Shown here piece after piece: positions 43,930 through 52,793 of a DNA stretch of 64,000 nt (positions are counted from its first letter, which is position 1; each line of letters begins with the position of its first letter). The position numbers were made by a program, and so were the translations under genes. The notes beneath the pieces are model-generated. The model worked only from the letters and a program-made list of their open reading frames with translations, made no database searches and had not been told where the DNA came from. This DNA comes from Steroidobacteraceae bacterium (lineage in GTDB: Bacteria; Pseudomonadota; Gammaproteobacteria; Steroidobacterales; Steroidobacteraceae), in the NCBI GenBank assembly GCA_017853555.1, contig JAFMJH010000004.1, positions 62,001 to 126,000 on the forward strand. The letters are read 5' to 3'.

Positions 43930-45753
43930 TCACCCCGCGCTTTTTTGTTTCGCTATCCACGTACCGACCACGTCATCGAGCACTTCGAGCGGCATGCTGC
44001 CGTTCATCAGCAGCACTTCGTGAAATCCTTTGACGTCGAAGCGTTCACCGAGTTCGCGCTGCGCACGCTCGCGCGCCCGCAGGATCGCCAACTGCCCCAC
44101 TTTGTAGGACGTCGCCTGTCCCGGCCAAACGACGTAACGCTCGATTTCGCGCGTCACTTCCGCTTCGGTCATGCCGGTCTTGGCAATCATGTACTCGATC
44201 GCCTGCTCACGTGACCAACGCTTGGCGTGCATGCCGGTATCCACGACCAATCGAACGGCACGGAACATCTCGGCTTGCAGCCGACCCAGATCACCGAGCG
44301 CGTCGGTGTCATAAATGCCCATTTCGGTTTTCGCGATGCGTTCGGCGTAAAGCGCCCAACCCTCGGCATAGGCGCTGAATGGCAACACTTTGCGCAGCAG
44401 CGGTACGCCCTCGATGGTTTGCGCCGCCGACAGTTGGAAATGGTGCCCCGGCGATCCTTCGTGCACCATCAAAGTCGGCAACGTGAACTTCGGATTGTCG
44501 GCCGTGTTTTTCTGATTGATGTAGAAGCGTCCCGGACGCGAACCGTCGAGCGCCGGCGGATTGTAGTAGCCGCCGGGCGCGGAGTCCTGCGAATAGATCG
44601 GCACCCGCACGATCTCGAGCGGTTGCGGCGGAATCTTTTTGAAAAACCTCGGTGCCGCTGCCATCACTCGCGCATCGACGGACTTCAAATACGCAAGCAT
44701 CTGCGCGCGCCCGGAATCGTCGTCGGCGAACACCTGATCGGCGCGGGTGTTGAGGCTGTGGATCCGAGCCGCCAGCGTATCGCCGGCAACTCCTTGTGCA
44801 TCGAGAATCGAGCGCATCTCGGCTTCGATGCGTGCAACCTCGGACAAACCGAGTTCGTGAATCTGCTCCGCATTGAGCTTGGTGGTGGTGTTCGACTGCA
44901 AGGCGATCGCATAGAGCTCGCCACCTTCCGGCAAACGCCAGATTCCCGCGTCGTGGGTGGCGGTTTTCTGCATGTCCTCGAACAGCGCAATCAGGGATTT
45001 GTAGCCTGGAATGACCTCGCGCTGCACGATGTCCTTCGCGTCCGACAACATCTTGCGTCGGTCTGCATCGCGAAGCTCGGTGACCTTTGCCAGCTTCTCG
45101 GGGAGCGTGGTCACCAATGCGTTCTTCTCCGCACCGCCATCGATGAACGCGCGCATCCCCACGAGCGTCTGTGCAATCACGAAATCGGGCGGCACCACGC
45201 CATGCGCCCGATCGTCGACCACCCGCGCCTCGCTCTCGCGCAGTACACGGCCGAATTCGGTCAGCCGTGACAGATATCGCTCGGCACTACGCCGACTTTT
45301 GATGACATGGGCATCCGTCAAAAATTGCGGGATGTCCACCGTCGATCCGGAAATCTGATTGATGCGATAGCGGGAGTATTCTTTCTCGCCCTGCCGGATC
45401 GCATCGTCCAGAAACCATGCCGTGATTTTCCAGGTCAGCAATTCCTGACCCTGCAGACCCTTCGGGCCATAGCGGTCGAGCCCGGCGCGCGCCTCGCGTG
45501 CGCGCTGCAACATTTTTTTCTCGAATGCCGCGGTCTGATCGTCAAGTTTGCCGCTGTGAAAGTCGAGCAGCGTGTCGTCGATGATGCCGATTTGCGTGAG
45601 CGTCTGTGGCGAATCGAGTGCAAGCTGGATCGTGATCTTGTTGACGTAGTTGTTGAGGCCCACCGGGGTGAACCAGAACCACATTGATGCTCCCGCCAAA
45701 GCGATCGCCAGAACGCCCAGCGTCCACGCCAAAACTTTCTTCAAAGTGTTCAT
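43930..45753 (-). CDS. DUF885 family protein (predicted metal-dependent exopeptidase/hydrolase), membrane anchored
   Basis: 607 residues, the usual family length. One N-terminal hydrophobic segment (residues 6-30) would anchor or export it; the rest is helical. The signature HEGSPGHHFQLS near residue 440 (HEGxPGHH) is the zinc-like HExxH-related motif of DUF885, with a Glu further on (FSAYAEGWALYAE). Characterised relatives degrade peptides or have been linked to carboxypeptidase-like action. Its ATG overlaps the stop of the glucokinase gene (ATGA), a coupled pair. Substrate unknown. Confidence 0.85.
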   Translation of the reverse strand: MNTLKKVLAWTLGVLAIALAGASMWFWFTPVGLNNYVNKITIQLALDSPQTLTQIGIIDDTLLDFHSGKLDDQTAAFEKKMLQRAREARAGLDRYGPKGLQGQELLTWKITAWFLDDAIRQGEKEYSRYRINQISGSTVDIPQFLTDAHVIKSRRSAERYLSRLTEFGRVLRESEARVVDDRAHGVVPPDFVIAQTLVGMRAFIDGGAEKNALVTTLPEKLAKVTELRDADRRKMLSDAKDIVQREVIPGYKSLIALFEDMQKTATHDAGIWRLPEGGELYAIALQSNTTTKLNAEQIHELGLSEVARIEAEMRSILDAQGVAGDTLAARIHSLNTRADQVFADDDSGRAQMLAYLKSVDARVMAAAPRFFKKIPPQPLEIVRVPIYSQDSAPGGYYNPPALDGSRPGRFYINQKNTADNPKFTLPTLMVHEGSPGHHFQLSAAQTIEGVPLLRKVLPFSAYAEGWALYAERIAKTEMGIYDTDALGDLGRLQAEMFRAVRLVVDTGMHAKRWSREQAIEYMIAKTGMTEAEVTREIERYVVWPGQATSYKVGQLAILRARERAQRELGERFDVKGFHEVLLMNGSMPLEVLDDVVGTWIAKQKSAG

Positions 45754-46829
45754 TCAACTTCTCCTCGAGTCGTCATTTCGTCCGTGCCGGCCACCGGGTG
45801 CAACGCAGCGATCGCGGCGCCACGCAGCGCCGCCGCATCGTCCGCAACGAGGTGCAGTGGAATGTTTTTGATCCAGGAAGACATGCGTCCCTTGGCATCG
45901 AAGCGCGCGTGCAAATCGCTCTCCGCAAGCAGCGACGACAGGCGCGGCACGATGCCGCCGGCGAAATACACGCCGCCGCGCGCACCATACAACAAGGCAC
46001 AATCCCCGGCGAAGCTGCCGAGGATGGCGAGAAATCGCATCACCGCCTCGCGTGCCGTAGCCTCGCCGGACTGCGCCTCGCGGGTGATTTCGGCGGCGGT
46101 AGCGGGTCGCAATCGGGTTGCACCGGACCTTGCCAGCAAAAATGCGTACAAGGTGACGAGTCCCTCGCCGCAGAGCACCCGCTCGGCCGACACCCGACCA
46201 TGTTTGTCACGCAGATGGCGCAGCAAATCCGTTTCGAACTCATCCACCGGCGCGAACGAGGCATGACCCCCCTCGCCCGCAATCGGGTGCCATGCCCGAC
46301 CGGCACCGGTTCCCGTGGCGATGACGGCGGCCACCCCGAGCCCCGTCCCCGGGCCCACGATGACGCGCGGGGCATCAGCATTTGCCGTACCGCGTCGCAA
46401 CGGCCGCACCTCGCCCGGCTTCATATGCGGCGTGCGCAACGCCAGCGCCTCGAAATCGTTGACGAGCACGAGCTGCCTCAATCGCAAGTCATCCGACAGC
46501 TCGCGACGGCTGAAGCGCCAAGGCGAATTGGTGAAGCAAATCTCGTCGTCGGTCACCGGTGATGCAATCGCGAAGCTCGCGCCCCGCAACGCACCCGGCT
46601 CCACACCGGCATCGGCCAGATAGCGGGAAATTGCCGCGGCAAACTCGCCATGGTCAGCCGCCAGCAGGGTCGATCGCACCGACAGCGCCCCGTCGCCGGG
46701 CGCAACATCCCCCGATTCGTAGATCGCGAAGCGCGCGTGGGTACCACCGATGTCGCCGACCAGCCAAAGATCACCCGCAGCGCCGGGACGTCTTCCGATT
46801 CGGGGGGGTTCGGGCGTGTGGATCGTCAT
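45750..46829 (-). CDS. glk: Glucokinase (Glk family)
   Basis: 359 residues from ATG 46829. The ATP phosphate-1 motif is LVGDIGGTHARFA at about residues 23-35; PVTDDEICFTNSPWRFS, LVNDFEALA, GPGTGLGVAAVI, EGGHASFAPVDEFE and YFAGGIVPRL follow the Glk order. It phosphorylates glucose with ATP in the cytoplasm, giving glucose 6-phosphate. About 20 residues at the N terminus before the motif are extra relative to E. coli Glk. It is coupled to the DUF885 gene and lies 156 bases from the divergent exporter operon. Its pairing with a periplasmic glucose-oxidising system would give the cell both direct and oxidative glucose routes. Confidence 0.92.
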   Translation of the reverse strand: MTIHTPEPPRIGRRPGAAGDLWLVGDIGGTHARFAIYESGDVAPGDGALSVRSTLLAADHGEFAAAISRYLADAGVEPGALRGASFAIASPVTDDEICFTNSPWRFSRRELSDDLRLRQLVLVNDFEALALRTPHMKPGEVRPLRRGTANADAPRVIVGPGTGLGVAAVIATGTGAGRAWHPIAGEGGHASFAPVDEFETDLLRHLRDKHGRVSAERVLCGEGLVTLYAFLLARSGATRLRPATAAEITREAQSGEATAREAVMRFLAILGSFAGDCALLYGARGGVYFAGGIVPRLSSLLAESDLHARFDAKGRMSSWIKNIPLHLVADDAAALRGAAIAALHPVAGTDEMTTRGEVE

Positions 46830-46985
46830 GGAGGTTCGAAGAATAACAACTTGTCGCGCGCCGGGTGCGGCACTCCCTAGGACGATACGAACCTCACCTC
46901 GGTTGCATCGCCGCCATCGCACGGCAGGACGCGCGCCCTTTGATACCCTTTGCTTTGAAACTTTGTCTTGAACGGAACCGTGCAG

Positions 46986-47990
46986 ATGAAGCGCACCACC
47001 TTGATCGTCACCACCCTGCTGGTCGCCGGCGCGGCCGGAGGATATTGGGCGCTGCGGTGGCAACCGCTACGGGTGGTCGCCGAGCCCCCGTCGCGCAACA
47101 CGGCCCTCGATGCCGTCTATGCAACCGGCATAGTCGAATCGACGCTCGAGATCAAACTGACCCCGCGTACCGCCGGACGACTCGTCGCCCTCGAAGTAGA
47201 CGAAGGCTCGGTCGTCAAACGGGGGCAGGTGCTCGCGCGACTCGAAGACGCCGATCTGAAATCGACCGTGGACGAGGCGACTGCCAAGGCGCTCTATGCC
47301 GACGCGCAAGCGCAGCGTCTCGCGCGTCTGCGCGAAGCAGGACTCGTGTCACTCGATGCGCTCGAGCGCGCCCGCGCGGATGCCGACGCGGCGCGCGCAT
47401 CGTTGCGGCGTAGCCGCGAGCAACTGTCGTTCATGACCTTGCGCGCGCCTGCCGACGGCGTGATCACCCGACGTGAAGGTGAAGTCGGTGATTTCATCGC
47501 GGCCAATCAGGCGTTGCTGTATCTCTCCGGAACCCAGCCGCTGCGCATCACGGCCGATGTCGACGAAGAAGATCTGCCGCGCATCGTGATCGGACAGCGC
47601 GCGCTGGTCCGGATCGATGCCTATCCGGGGCGAATCTTCGAAGCGCGCGTAGCCGAGATCACGCCGCGCGGTGATCCGATTTCGCGTTCCTATCGCGTGC
47701 GGCTGGCGCTCGACAAATCCGAATCGCTCAGCATCGGCATGACTGCCGAGATCAACGTGGTGATCGCGGAGCGCAAGAATGCGCTGCTGATCCCGACGAC
47801 CGCGCTGCGCGACGACACCGTCTGGGTGATGAACGGCGAGAAGGCAGCCAAGCGCAGCTTGCGGCTCGGCGTCAAAAGTCCGGACAAAACCGAAGTCCTG
47901 TCGGGTTTATCCGACACCGATGTCGTCATCTCGCAGCCCCCTGCGGATCTGAGCGAACGCTCACGCCTGCAGCGCATCGTGAAACCGTGA
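46986..47990 (+). CDS. HlyD/MacA-type periplasmic adaptor protein of an ABC exporter
   Basis: 334 residues. One N-terminal membrane segment (TLIVTTLLVAGAAGGYW) anchors a periplasmic adaptor with an interrupted lipoyl domain (ATGIVESTLEIKLTPRTAGRLVALEVDEG, then APADGVITRREGEVGDF) flanking a helical hairpin that is rich in Ala, Arg and Glu, and a beta-barrel (YPGRIFEARVAEITPRGDP). It connects the inner-membrane permease to an outer-membrane channel. I chose ATG 46986, since upstream TTG only adds six residues. Its stop overlaps the permease start (GTGA). The adaptor-permease-ATPase order matches DevBCA. Confidence 0.9.
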   Translation: MKRTTLIVTTLLVAGAAGGYWALRWQPLRVVAEPPSRNTALDAVYATGIVESTLEIKLTPRTAGRLVALEVDEGSVVKRGQVLARLEDADLKSTVDEATAKALYADAQAQRLARLREAGLVSLDALERARADADAARASLRRSREQLSFMTLRAPADGVITRREGEVGDFIAANQALLYLSGTQPLRITADVDEEDLPRIVIGQRALVRIDAYPGRIFEARVAEITPRGDPISRSYRVRLALDKSESLSIGMTAEINVVIAERKNALLIPTTALRDDTVWVMNGEKAAKRSLRLGVKSPDKTEVLSGLSDTDVVISQPPADLSERSRLQRIVKP

Positions 47991-49231
47991 GACTTGCGCT
48001 CGACATCGCATGGTCGCACCTTCGGGGGCGCCGACGGCAAAGTATCGTCTCGTTGCTCGGAGTCACCCTGGGTGTCGCGTTTTTTTTGGCGGTGTCGGCA
48101 CTGATGCGGGGATCGGAGCAAGATCTCGTGCGACGCCTCGTCGACACCTCGCCGCACATCACGATCCGCGATCAGTATCGCAACATCCCGAAGCAGGCTG
48201 CAGAGCAACTCTACCCGCAGGGTGCGATCGCCCTGCGCGGCGTCAAACCCAAAACCGAGTTGCGCGGCATACGTCAATACCGCAAGCACCTGAGCGCAAT
48301 CGAGGCGCTCGGAGGCATACGTGCGGCACCGATACTCGCCGGGCAAGCCATCTTCAGTTTCGCCGGCCGCAACGAAGCCGTCAGCCTGTCGGGCATCGTC
48401 CCTTCGAAAATGCGCGACGTGAGTGCGATCGACGAGGATATGGTCGCCGGAAGTCTCGACGCGCTCGATGTCGACACCAACGGCATCGTGATCGGCCGTG
48501 CACTCGCGAAAAAGCTGAGTCTGCGCATGGGCGAGAACATCATCGTGGTCTCGCCGAGCGGCAACGTTCGCCCGATGCGCATCGTAGGGCTGTTCGAGAC
48601 CGGCAATTCGAACTATGACGAAACCCAAACCTTCGCGAATCTCACGCGAGTACAAGCCCTTCTGAATCGGCCCAACGTCGCCAACACCATCGTCGTCAAA
48701 CTCGACGATGCGACGCGCGCGCGCGAAGTGGCTGCCACCATCGAGGCGACGATCGGCTACAAGTCCGTGTCCTGGCAGGAAGCAAGCAAGGATTTGCTCG
48801 ACACGCTCGTCGTACGCAACGTCATCATGTACAGCGTCGTCGGAGCGATCCTGCTCGTGGCGTGCTTCGGCATTTACAACATCATCTCGACGGTCGTGCT
48901 CGAGAAAACCCGCGACATCGCGATCCTGAAGTCGATGGGCTTCCACTCTGCCGATATCCGCCGCATTTTCGTGACCGAAGGCGCGATCATGGGAATCTCC
49001 GGCAGCCTGCTCGGACTCGGGCTGGGATTGTTGATGATGCGTGCGATTGCCGCCGTGGAGATTCGTCCTCCGGGATATACCGGTGTCGTGCACCTGCCCG
49101 TCTATTGGGGCTTCGATCAATTCTTGATCGCGGCAGGCTTCGCGGTCGGCTCGGCGGTCATCGCCGCGTGGCTGCCGGCACGCAAAGGCAGCCGCGTACA
49201 GCCCGTCGACATCCTGCGCGGAGCCACTTGA
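47987..49231 (+). CDS. ABC exporter permease, FtsX/MacB-type
   Basis: 414 residues, GTG start. One N-terminal helix (SIVSLLGVTLGVAFFLAVSAL), a large periplasmic domain (residues about 45-270, MacB_PCD-like, SLSGIVPSKMRDVSAIDEDM), then three helices: NVIMYSVVGAILLVACFGIYNIISTV, GAIMGISGSLLGLGLGLLMM and DQFLIAAGFAVGSAVIAAWLPARK (each shown here as a shortened segment), as in FtsX-like permeases. It couples to the adaptor and the ATPase to move a lipid, peptide or metabolite out of the cell. Coupled to the upstream adaptor by GTGA and to the downstream ATPase. Confidence 0.9.
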   Translation: MRLALDIAWSHLRGRRRQSIVSLLGVTLGVAFFLAVSALMRGSEQDLVRRLVDTSPHITIRDQYRNIPKQAAEQLYPQGAIALRGVKPKTELRGIRQYRKHLSAIEALGGIRAAPILAGQAIFSFAGRNEAVSLSGIVPSKMRDVSAIDEDMVAGSLDALDVDTNGIVIGRALAKKLSLRMGENIIVVSPSGNVRPMRIVGLFETGNSNYDETQTFANLTRVQALLNRPNVANTIVVKLDDATRAREVAATIEATIGYKSVSWQEASKDLLDTLVVRNVIMYSVVGAILLVACFGIYNIISTVVLEKTRDIAILKSMGFHSADIRRIFVTEGAIMGISGSLLGLGLGLLMMRAIAAVEIRPPGYTGVVHLPVYWGFDQFLIAAGFAVGSAVIAAWLPARKGSRVQPVDILRGAT

Positions 49232-49233
49232 GC

Positions 49234-49905
49234 GTGAGCGTGCTGGTCGCCGAAAAGCTCGGTCGCACGCTCGACGGCGAGGTCCCCGTGACGCTGGTGC
49301 AGGATGCCGACGTGACGATCGAACGGGGTGAATTCGTCGTCATCCGCGGTCCATCGGGTTCGGGCAAGTCGTCCCTGCTCTATCTGCTCGGCTTGCTCGA
49401 CAAGCCGACGTCCGGTCGCCTGCTCATCGACGGCAAAGACACCGTCGGCTTCGATGACGATGAACGTGCCGATGTCCGCTTGCGGAAGATCGGCTTCGTC
49501 TTTCAATTCCATTTCCTGCTCGGCGAATTTTCGGCGCTCGACAACGTCCGTATGCCGATGCGCAAGCTCGGTCAACTCGGCGAGTCGGCACAAGTGGAAC
49601 GAGCGCAGGCGTTGCTGGACTCGCTCGGACTCGCCGATCAAGCGCACAAACGCCCATCGCAATTGTCCGGTGGCCAGCGACAGCGCGTGGCGATTGCCCG
49701 CGCACTCGCCAACGACCCGCTACTGATTCTTGCGGACGAGCCGACCGGGGCACTCGATACCAAATCGAGCGAGAACGTGCGCTTGATCCTGCGCGAACTG
49801 GCAAGCCGGGAGGGGCGCAGCATCGTCGCGGTGACCCATGATCCGGGGTTTGCGAGCGCGGCCGATCGTCAGGTACAAATCGTCGACGGCAAAATCGTCG
49901 CGTAA
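49234..49905 (+). CDS. ABC exporter ATPase (LolD/MacB N-terminal type)
   Basis: 223 residues. Walker A GPSGSGKSS at about 38-46, Q-loop FQFHFLLGEF, signature LSGGQRQRVAIARAL, Walker B LLILADEPTGALD and switch His in VTHDP are all present. It hydrolyses ATP to drive the exporter with the permease upstream. GTG 49234 has GGAG 10 bases before it; TTG 49228 overlapping the permease stop (TTGA) is the alternative. The stop codon TAA sits inside the A-run that forms the T-tract of the terminator of the convergent receptor gene. Confidence 0.92.
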   Translation: MSVLVAEKLGRTLDGEVPVTLVQDADVTIERGEFVVIRGPSGSGKSSLLYLLGLLDKPTSGRLLIDGKDTVGFDDDERADVRLRKIGFVFQFHFLLGEFSALDNVRMPMRKLGQLGESAQVERAQALLDSLGLADQAHKRPSQLSGGQRQRVAIARALANDPLLILADEPTGALDTKSSENVRLILRELASREGRSIVAVTHDPGFASAADRQVQIVDGKIVA

Positions 49906-49939
49906 AAAAAAGCCGGGGCGACCTCGCGGCCGCCCCGGC
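49904..49939 (-). terminator. Rho-independent terminator of the 872-residue TonB receptor gene
   Basis: On the minus strand: GCCGGGGCG, a 10-base loop, CGCCCCGGC, then a run of eight T. It starts 14 bases after the receptor stop. The T-tract overlaps the stop codon of the convergent ATPase gene. Confidence 0.85.
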
Positions 49940-49953
49940 AACTCGGTTCTTCG

Positions 49954-52572
49954 TCAGAACTTGTAGCCGACGCGCACACCATAGGTGCGCAGCTCAGGTA
50001 GTCCGAGGTTCAGATACGCATTGCCGACGACTGCAAAGGTCGGCACCAGCAACGAGTTCTGCGCGATGGAAACGTAGTTGTCGTCGTTGAAGACGTTCAA
50101 CACGTACGCGTCGATCGACAAGGGACCACGCTTCACGCCGGCGCGCACGTTGGCGACGGTACGCGCACGAATCCAGGTCAGATTCGCAGCATCGACGTAC
50201 TGCTTGTCTTTCCAGGACAGGTCACCCCGCGCGAACCATTCGGCATCGCCCCAGGTTGCGAGCGGCGCCGTGTACTGCGCGCCAAGATTGGCGGACATGC
50301 GCGAGGTTTGGGGCAATTGCTTGCCCTTGAAACCGTCGCCGATCACGCCGGTCACCTGCGACACCGAAGGCGTCGCATAGGATTTCACGCTCGAGTCGTT
50401 GAGCGCCGCGGCGAAGCTGAGATCGATGCGATCACCCACCTTCGCGGCAATATCCACTTCGAAGCCTTTGAGATCCGTACCGCCGGTGTTCGCATAACCG
50501 ACGACCTGACCCGTGCCACCCGGACCGCCCTGAGAAATGGGTAGTTCGGCGTAGATGCGCTGACGATAGTTCAGCTGATCGTCCCAAACGGCGTAGTACG
50601 CCGCAGCCTGGGCCACCACCCGACCTTCGAGGAACTTGCCCTTCAAGCCGACTTCGTAGTTCTTCAGACGTTCCGGCTTCTGCACGACCGAGATTCCGAG
50701 CTCGTTCGCATATTGCAGACCGAGTGCGGAGAGTGACAGAAAGCTGGTGTTGAAGGTGTTGACGCCGACGCTGACGCCCTTCGAATACGACGCGTAGCCC
50801 ATGAGATCCGGATTGAAGTCGTATTGAGCGATGACGCGGGGCAGGAAGTTGTTGTACTCACGCTCGATCAACTTTTGCAACGGGCCGTATTTGCCGGCAT
50901 TGATGCCGTACTGCGCCGCAGCAACCGTGCCGACCGTCACACCCGCGGGATTCGACCCGGTGAAGCCGGCGACTTTATCCCTCTGATATCGACCTTCGGC
51001 CGTGATCTTGAGTGCGTCGTTCAGCTTGTAGGTGGCGCCGAAGAACACGCCTTTGGTGTCCACGGGGTTTTTGCCGACCTGCGGTACGCGGGCCGTACCG
51101 CTGACGATTTCGTTGGTGATGGCGATCAGGTCGTTCCAGACCAGCGTTTTCAGATAGCTCGCACCGAACGTACCGGAGAGCGCGCCGCCTGCGTCGTAAG
51201 ACAAACGCAATTCCTGCGAGAAGTCGCGCGTCTCGCGCTCGACGCCGTACACGTAATCCCAATAGGCGTTGAGATTCGCGTTGGCACCGGTCGGATTCAA
51301 CGGATTGATGAAAGCGCTCGTGTTGTAATTGTCGAGATCTTCGACTTCGCTGTAAAACTCGTCGTTGATCGACGTCAACGAAGTGAGCGTGAACGCATCG
51401 TTGAGTTTCCAATCGAGGTTCAGGTGCGAGTGCCAGTATTCACGTACCAGCCCGTACCCTTTTACGCCGTCGCTCGGCGACACGACGCGCTGCGCGCCGT
51501 TGTCGAGCGCACGCGCGAGCAGCGCTGCAGGAACGATGTTCTGCGCGGGGCTGTAGCCTTTCGGCAGCTTCGGCGCCGCACCGCAGATGAACGGACGTGA
51601 CACGCGAGCCTCGGTCGCTTCGCGTCCCGCGGCGAATCCGAGCAACGTGCAGTTGGCCATGCTCGGCAGCACGAGCGTGCCCGCGCTGCTTCCCGACAGC
51701 AGCGGGACGTTGGTGATGCCGTTGTTCGAGCGGACCTCATACGCGGACAACTGGCCCTGAGTACTCGGACCGTCGTCGTCCTTCGAAAACATGGTGAACA
51801 ATTTCGCGGTGAAGTTGTCCGTCGGCTCGGCGGTCAACATCAAGGTGACGGTCTTCGTTTCCTGATCGCCGAGCGTTTGACTGAGATTCGCCTGGTTCTT
51901 GTATGAACCATCCTTGTTCATGTAGTGCACGCCGAGCCGGAAGCCTGCGTTGCCGGAGAACAGCGGGCCGTCGACCGAACCCGTGAAGTCCATGTTGTTG
52001 CGTGTCCCGCCCATCAAGGTCACCGAACCACCAAGGTCCTTGCCCGGCATTTTGTTGACGACGTTCACGGCGCCGGCGAACGTGTTGCGACCGAAGTACG
52101 CGGACTGCGGTCCTTTGAGGATTTCGATACGTGCAGGATCGGTGACTACGGCGACTGCGGACGGCGAAGCGACCGGCGCGCCGTCGATGAAGGTCGCGGT
52201 GAGGGTCGACAACGTGGTCGACGGCACGAAACCGCGCAGCGTGATCTGCTGGAAGGAGCGATCGCTACGACCGGAGCTGATATTGCTGATCGTGATGCCG
52301 GGCGTGTTGTCGGCCAGCTGGTTGAAGGACACGATGCCCTTCGCGGAGATGGCTTCGCTCGAGATGGCGGTAATCGCGATCGGCGTATCGAGGATGCTCT
52401 CCTCGCGCTTGCGCGCGGTGACCACGACTTCTTCGATGAGCGATGCCGAGCTCGTGCTTTGAGCGAGCGCCGGTGCCGTTGCACCGGCGAGGCTCGCGAT
52501 GATGGCGGCCGTGAGCGCGGCTGAAGCCGGCACGGGCGTCGACTTTTTCATACCGTTTTCTGAACGTTGCAT
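49954..52572 (-). CDS. TonB-dependent outer-membrane receptor (872 residues)
   Basis: A receptor with a signal peptide (cleavage near PALAQST), TonB-box-like EEVVVTARKREE at about residues 47-58, a plug with LADNTPGITISNI, TLRGFVPST, FIDGAPVAS and RIEILKGPQSAYFGRNTFAGAVN, and a beta-barrel that ends in a typical aromatic strand (YGVRVGYKF). This fits the IroN/FecA-like class for iron-chelates, vitamins or small organic ligands; in sphingomonad-like and Steroidobacter-like genomes these are numerous and mostly uncharacterised. The first ATG at 52572 is used (a GGGGAC stretch upstream); ATG 52551 is an alternative. Not linked to the sugar locus. Confidence 0.92.
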   Translation of the reverse strand: MQRSENGMKKSTPVPASAALTAAIIASLAGATAPALAQSTSSASLIEEVVVTARKREESILDTPIAITAISSEAISAKGIVSFNQLADNTPGITISNISSGRSDRSFQQITLRGFVPSTTLSTLTATFIDGAPVASPSAVAVVTDPARIEILKGPQSAYFGRNTFAGAVNVVNKMPGKDLGGSVTLMGGTRNNMDFTGSVDGPLFSGNAGFRLGVHYMNKDGSYKNQANLSQTLGDQETKTVTLMLTAEPTDNFTAKLFTMFSKDDDGPSTQGQLSAYEVRSNNGITNVPLLSGSSAGTLVLPSMANCTLLGFAAGREATEARVSRPFICGAAPKLPKGYSPAQNIVPAALLARALDNGAQRVVSPSDGVKGYGLVREYWHSHLNLDWKLNDAFTLTSLTSINDEFYSEVEDLDNYNTSAFINPLNPTGANANLNAYWDYVYGVERETRDFSQELRLSYDAGGALSGTFGASYLKTLVWNDLIAITNEIVSGTARVPQVGKNPVDTKGVFFGATYKLNDALKITAEGRYQRDKVAGFTGSNPAGVTVGTVAAAQYGINAGKYGPLQKLIEREYNNFLPRVIAQYDFNPDLMGYASYSKGVSVGVNTFNTSFLSLSALGLQYANELGISVVQKPERLKNYEVGLKGKFLEGRVVAQAAAYYAVWDDQLNYRQRIYAELPISQGGPGGTGQVVGYANTGGTDLKGFEVDIAAKVGDRIDLSFAAALNDSSVKSYATPSVSQVTGVIGDGFKGKQLPQTSRMSANLGAQYTAPLATWGDAEWFARGDLSWKDKQYVDAANLTWIRARTVANVRAGVKRGPLSIDAYVLNVFNDDNYVSIAQNSLLVPTFAVVGNAYLNLGLPELRTYGVRVGYKF

Positions 52573-52793
52573 TGTGTAGTGTCCCCGGGGAGGTATTCGT
52601 TATGGAGAAATGCGTAACCAGCGCTAAATATGGTTCAGCACGCGCCGGGGTACCACCTGCAGACCGTGCCTGCATTTCATTATTGAAATTATTACGTGCG
52701 ATACGCATGCCTGCGGCCGGCATGCGAACGCATCGGCCGCGTCGACGCCTGCGTGCCCCGCATGGGTCGGATGGGACGAACGTCAGAGATTCT
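52573..52793. other. 221-base intergenic region with palindromes
   Basis: Between the receptor start and the end of the Maf-like gene, both on the minus strand. It holds ATTTCA-TTAT-TGAAAT (52674-52689), an inverted repeat in an AT-rich patch that may be part of the receptor promoter, and CGCATGCC-TGCGGCC-GGCATGCG (52704-52725), an 8-base hairpin without T-run downstream of the Maf-like gene. No gene recognised. Confidence 0.45.
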
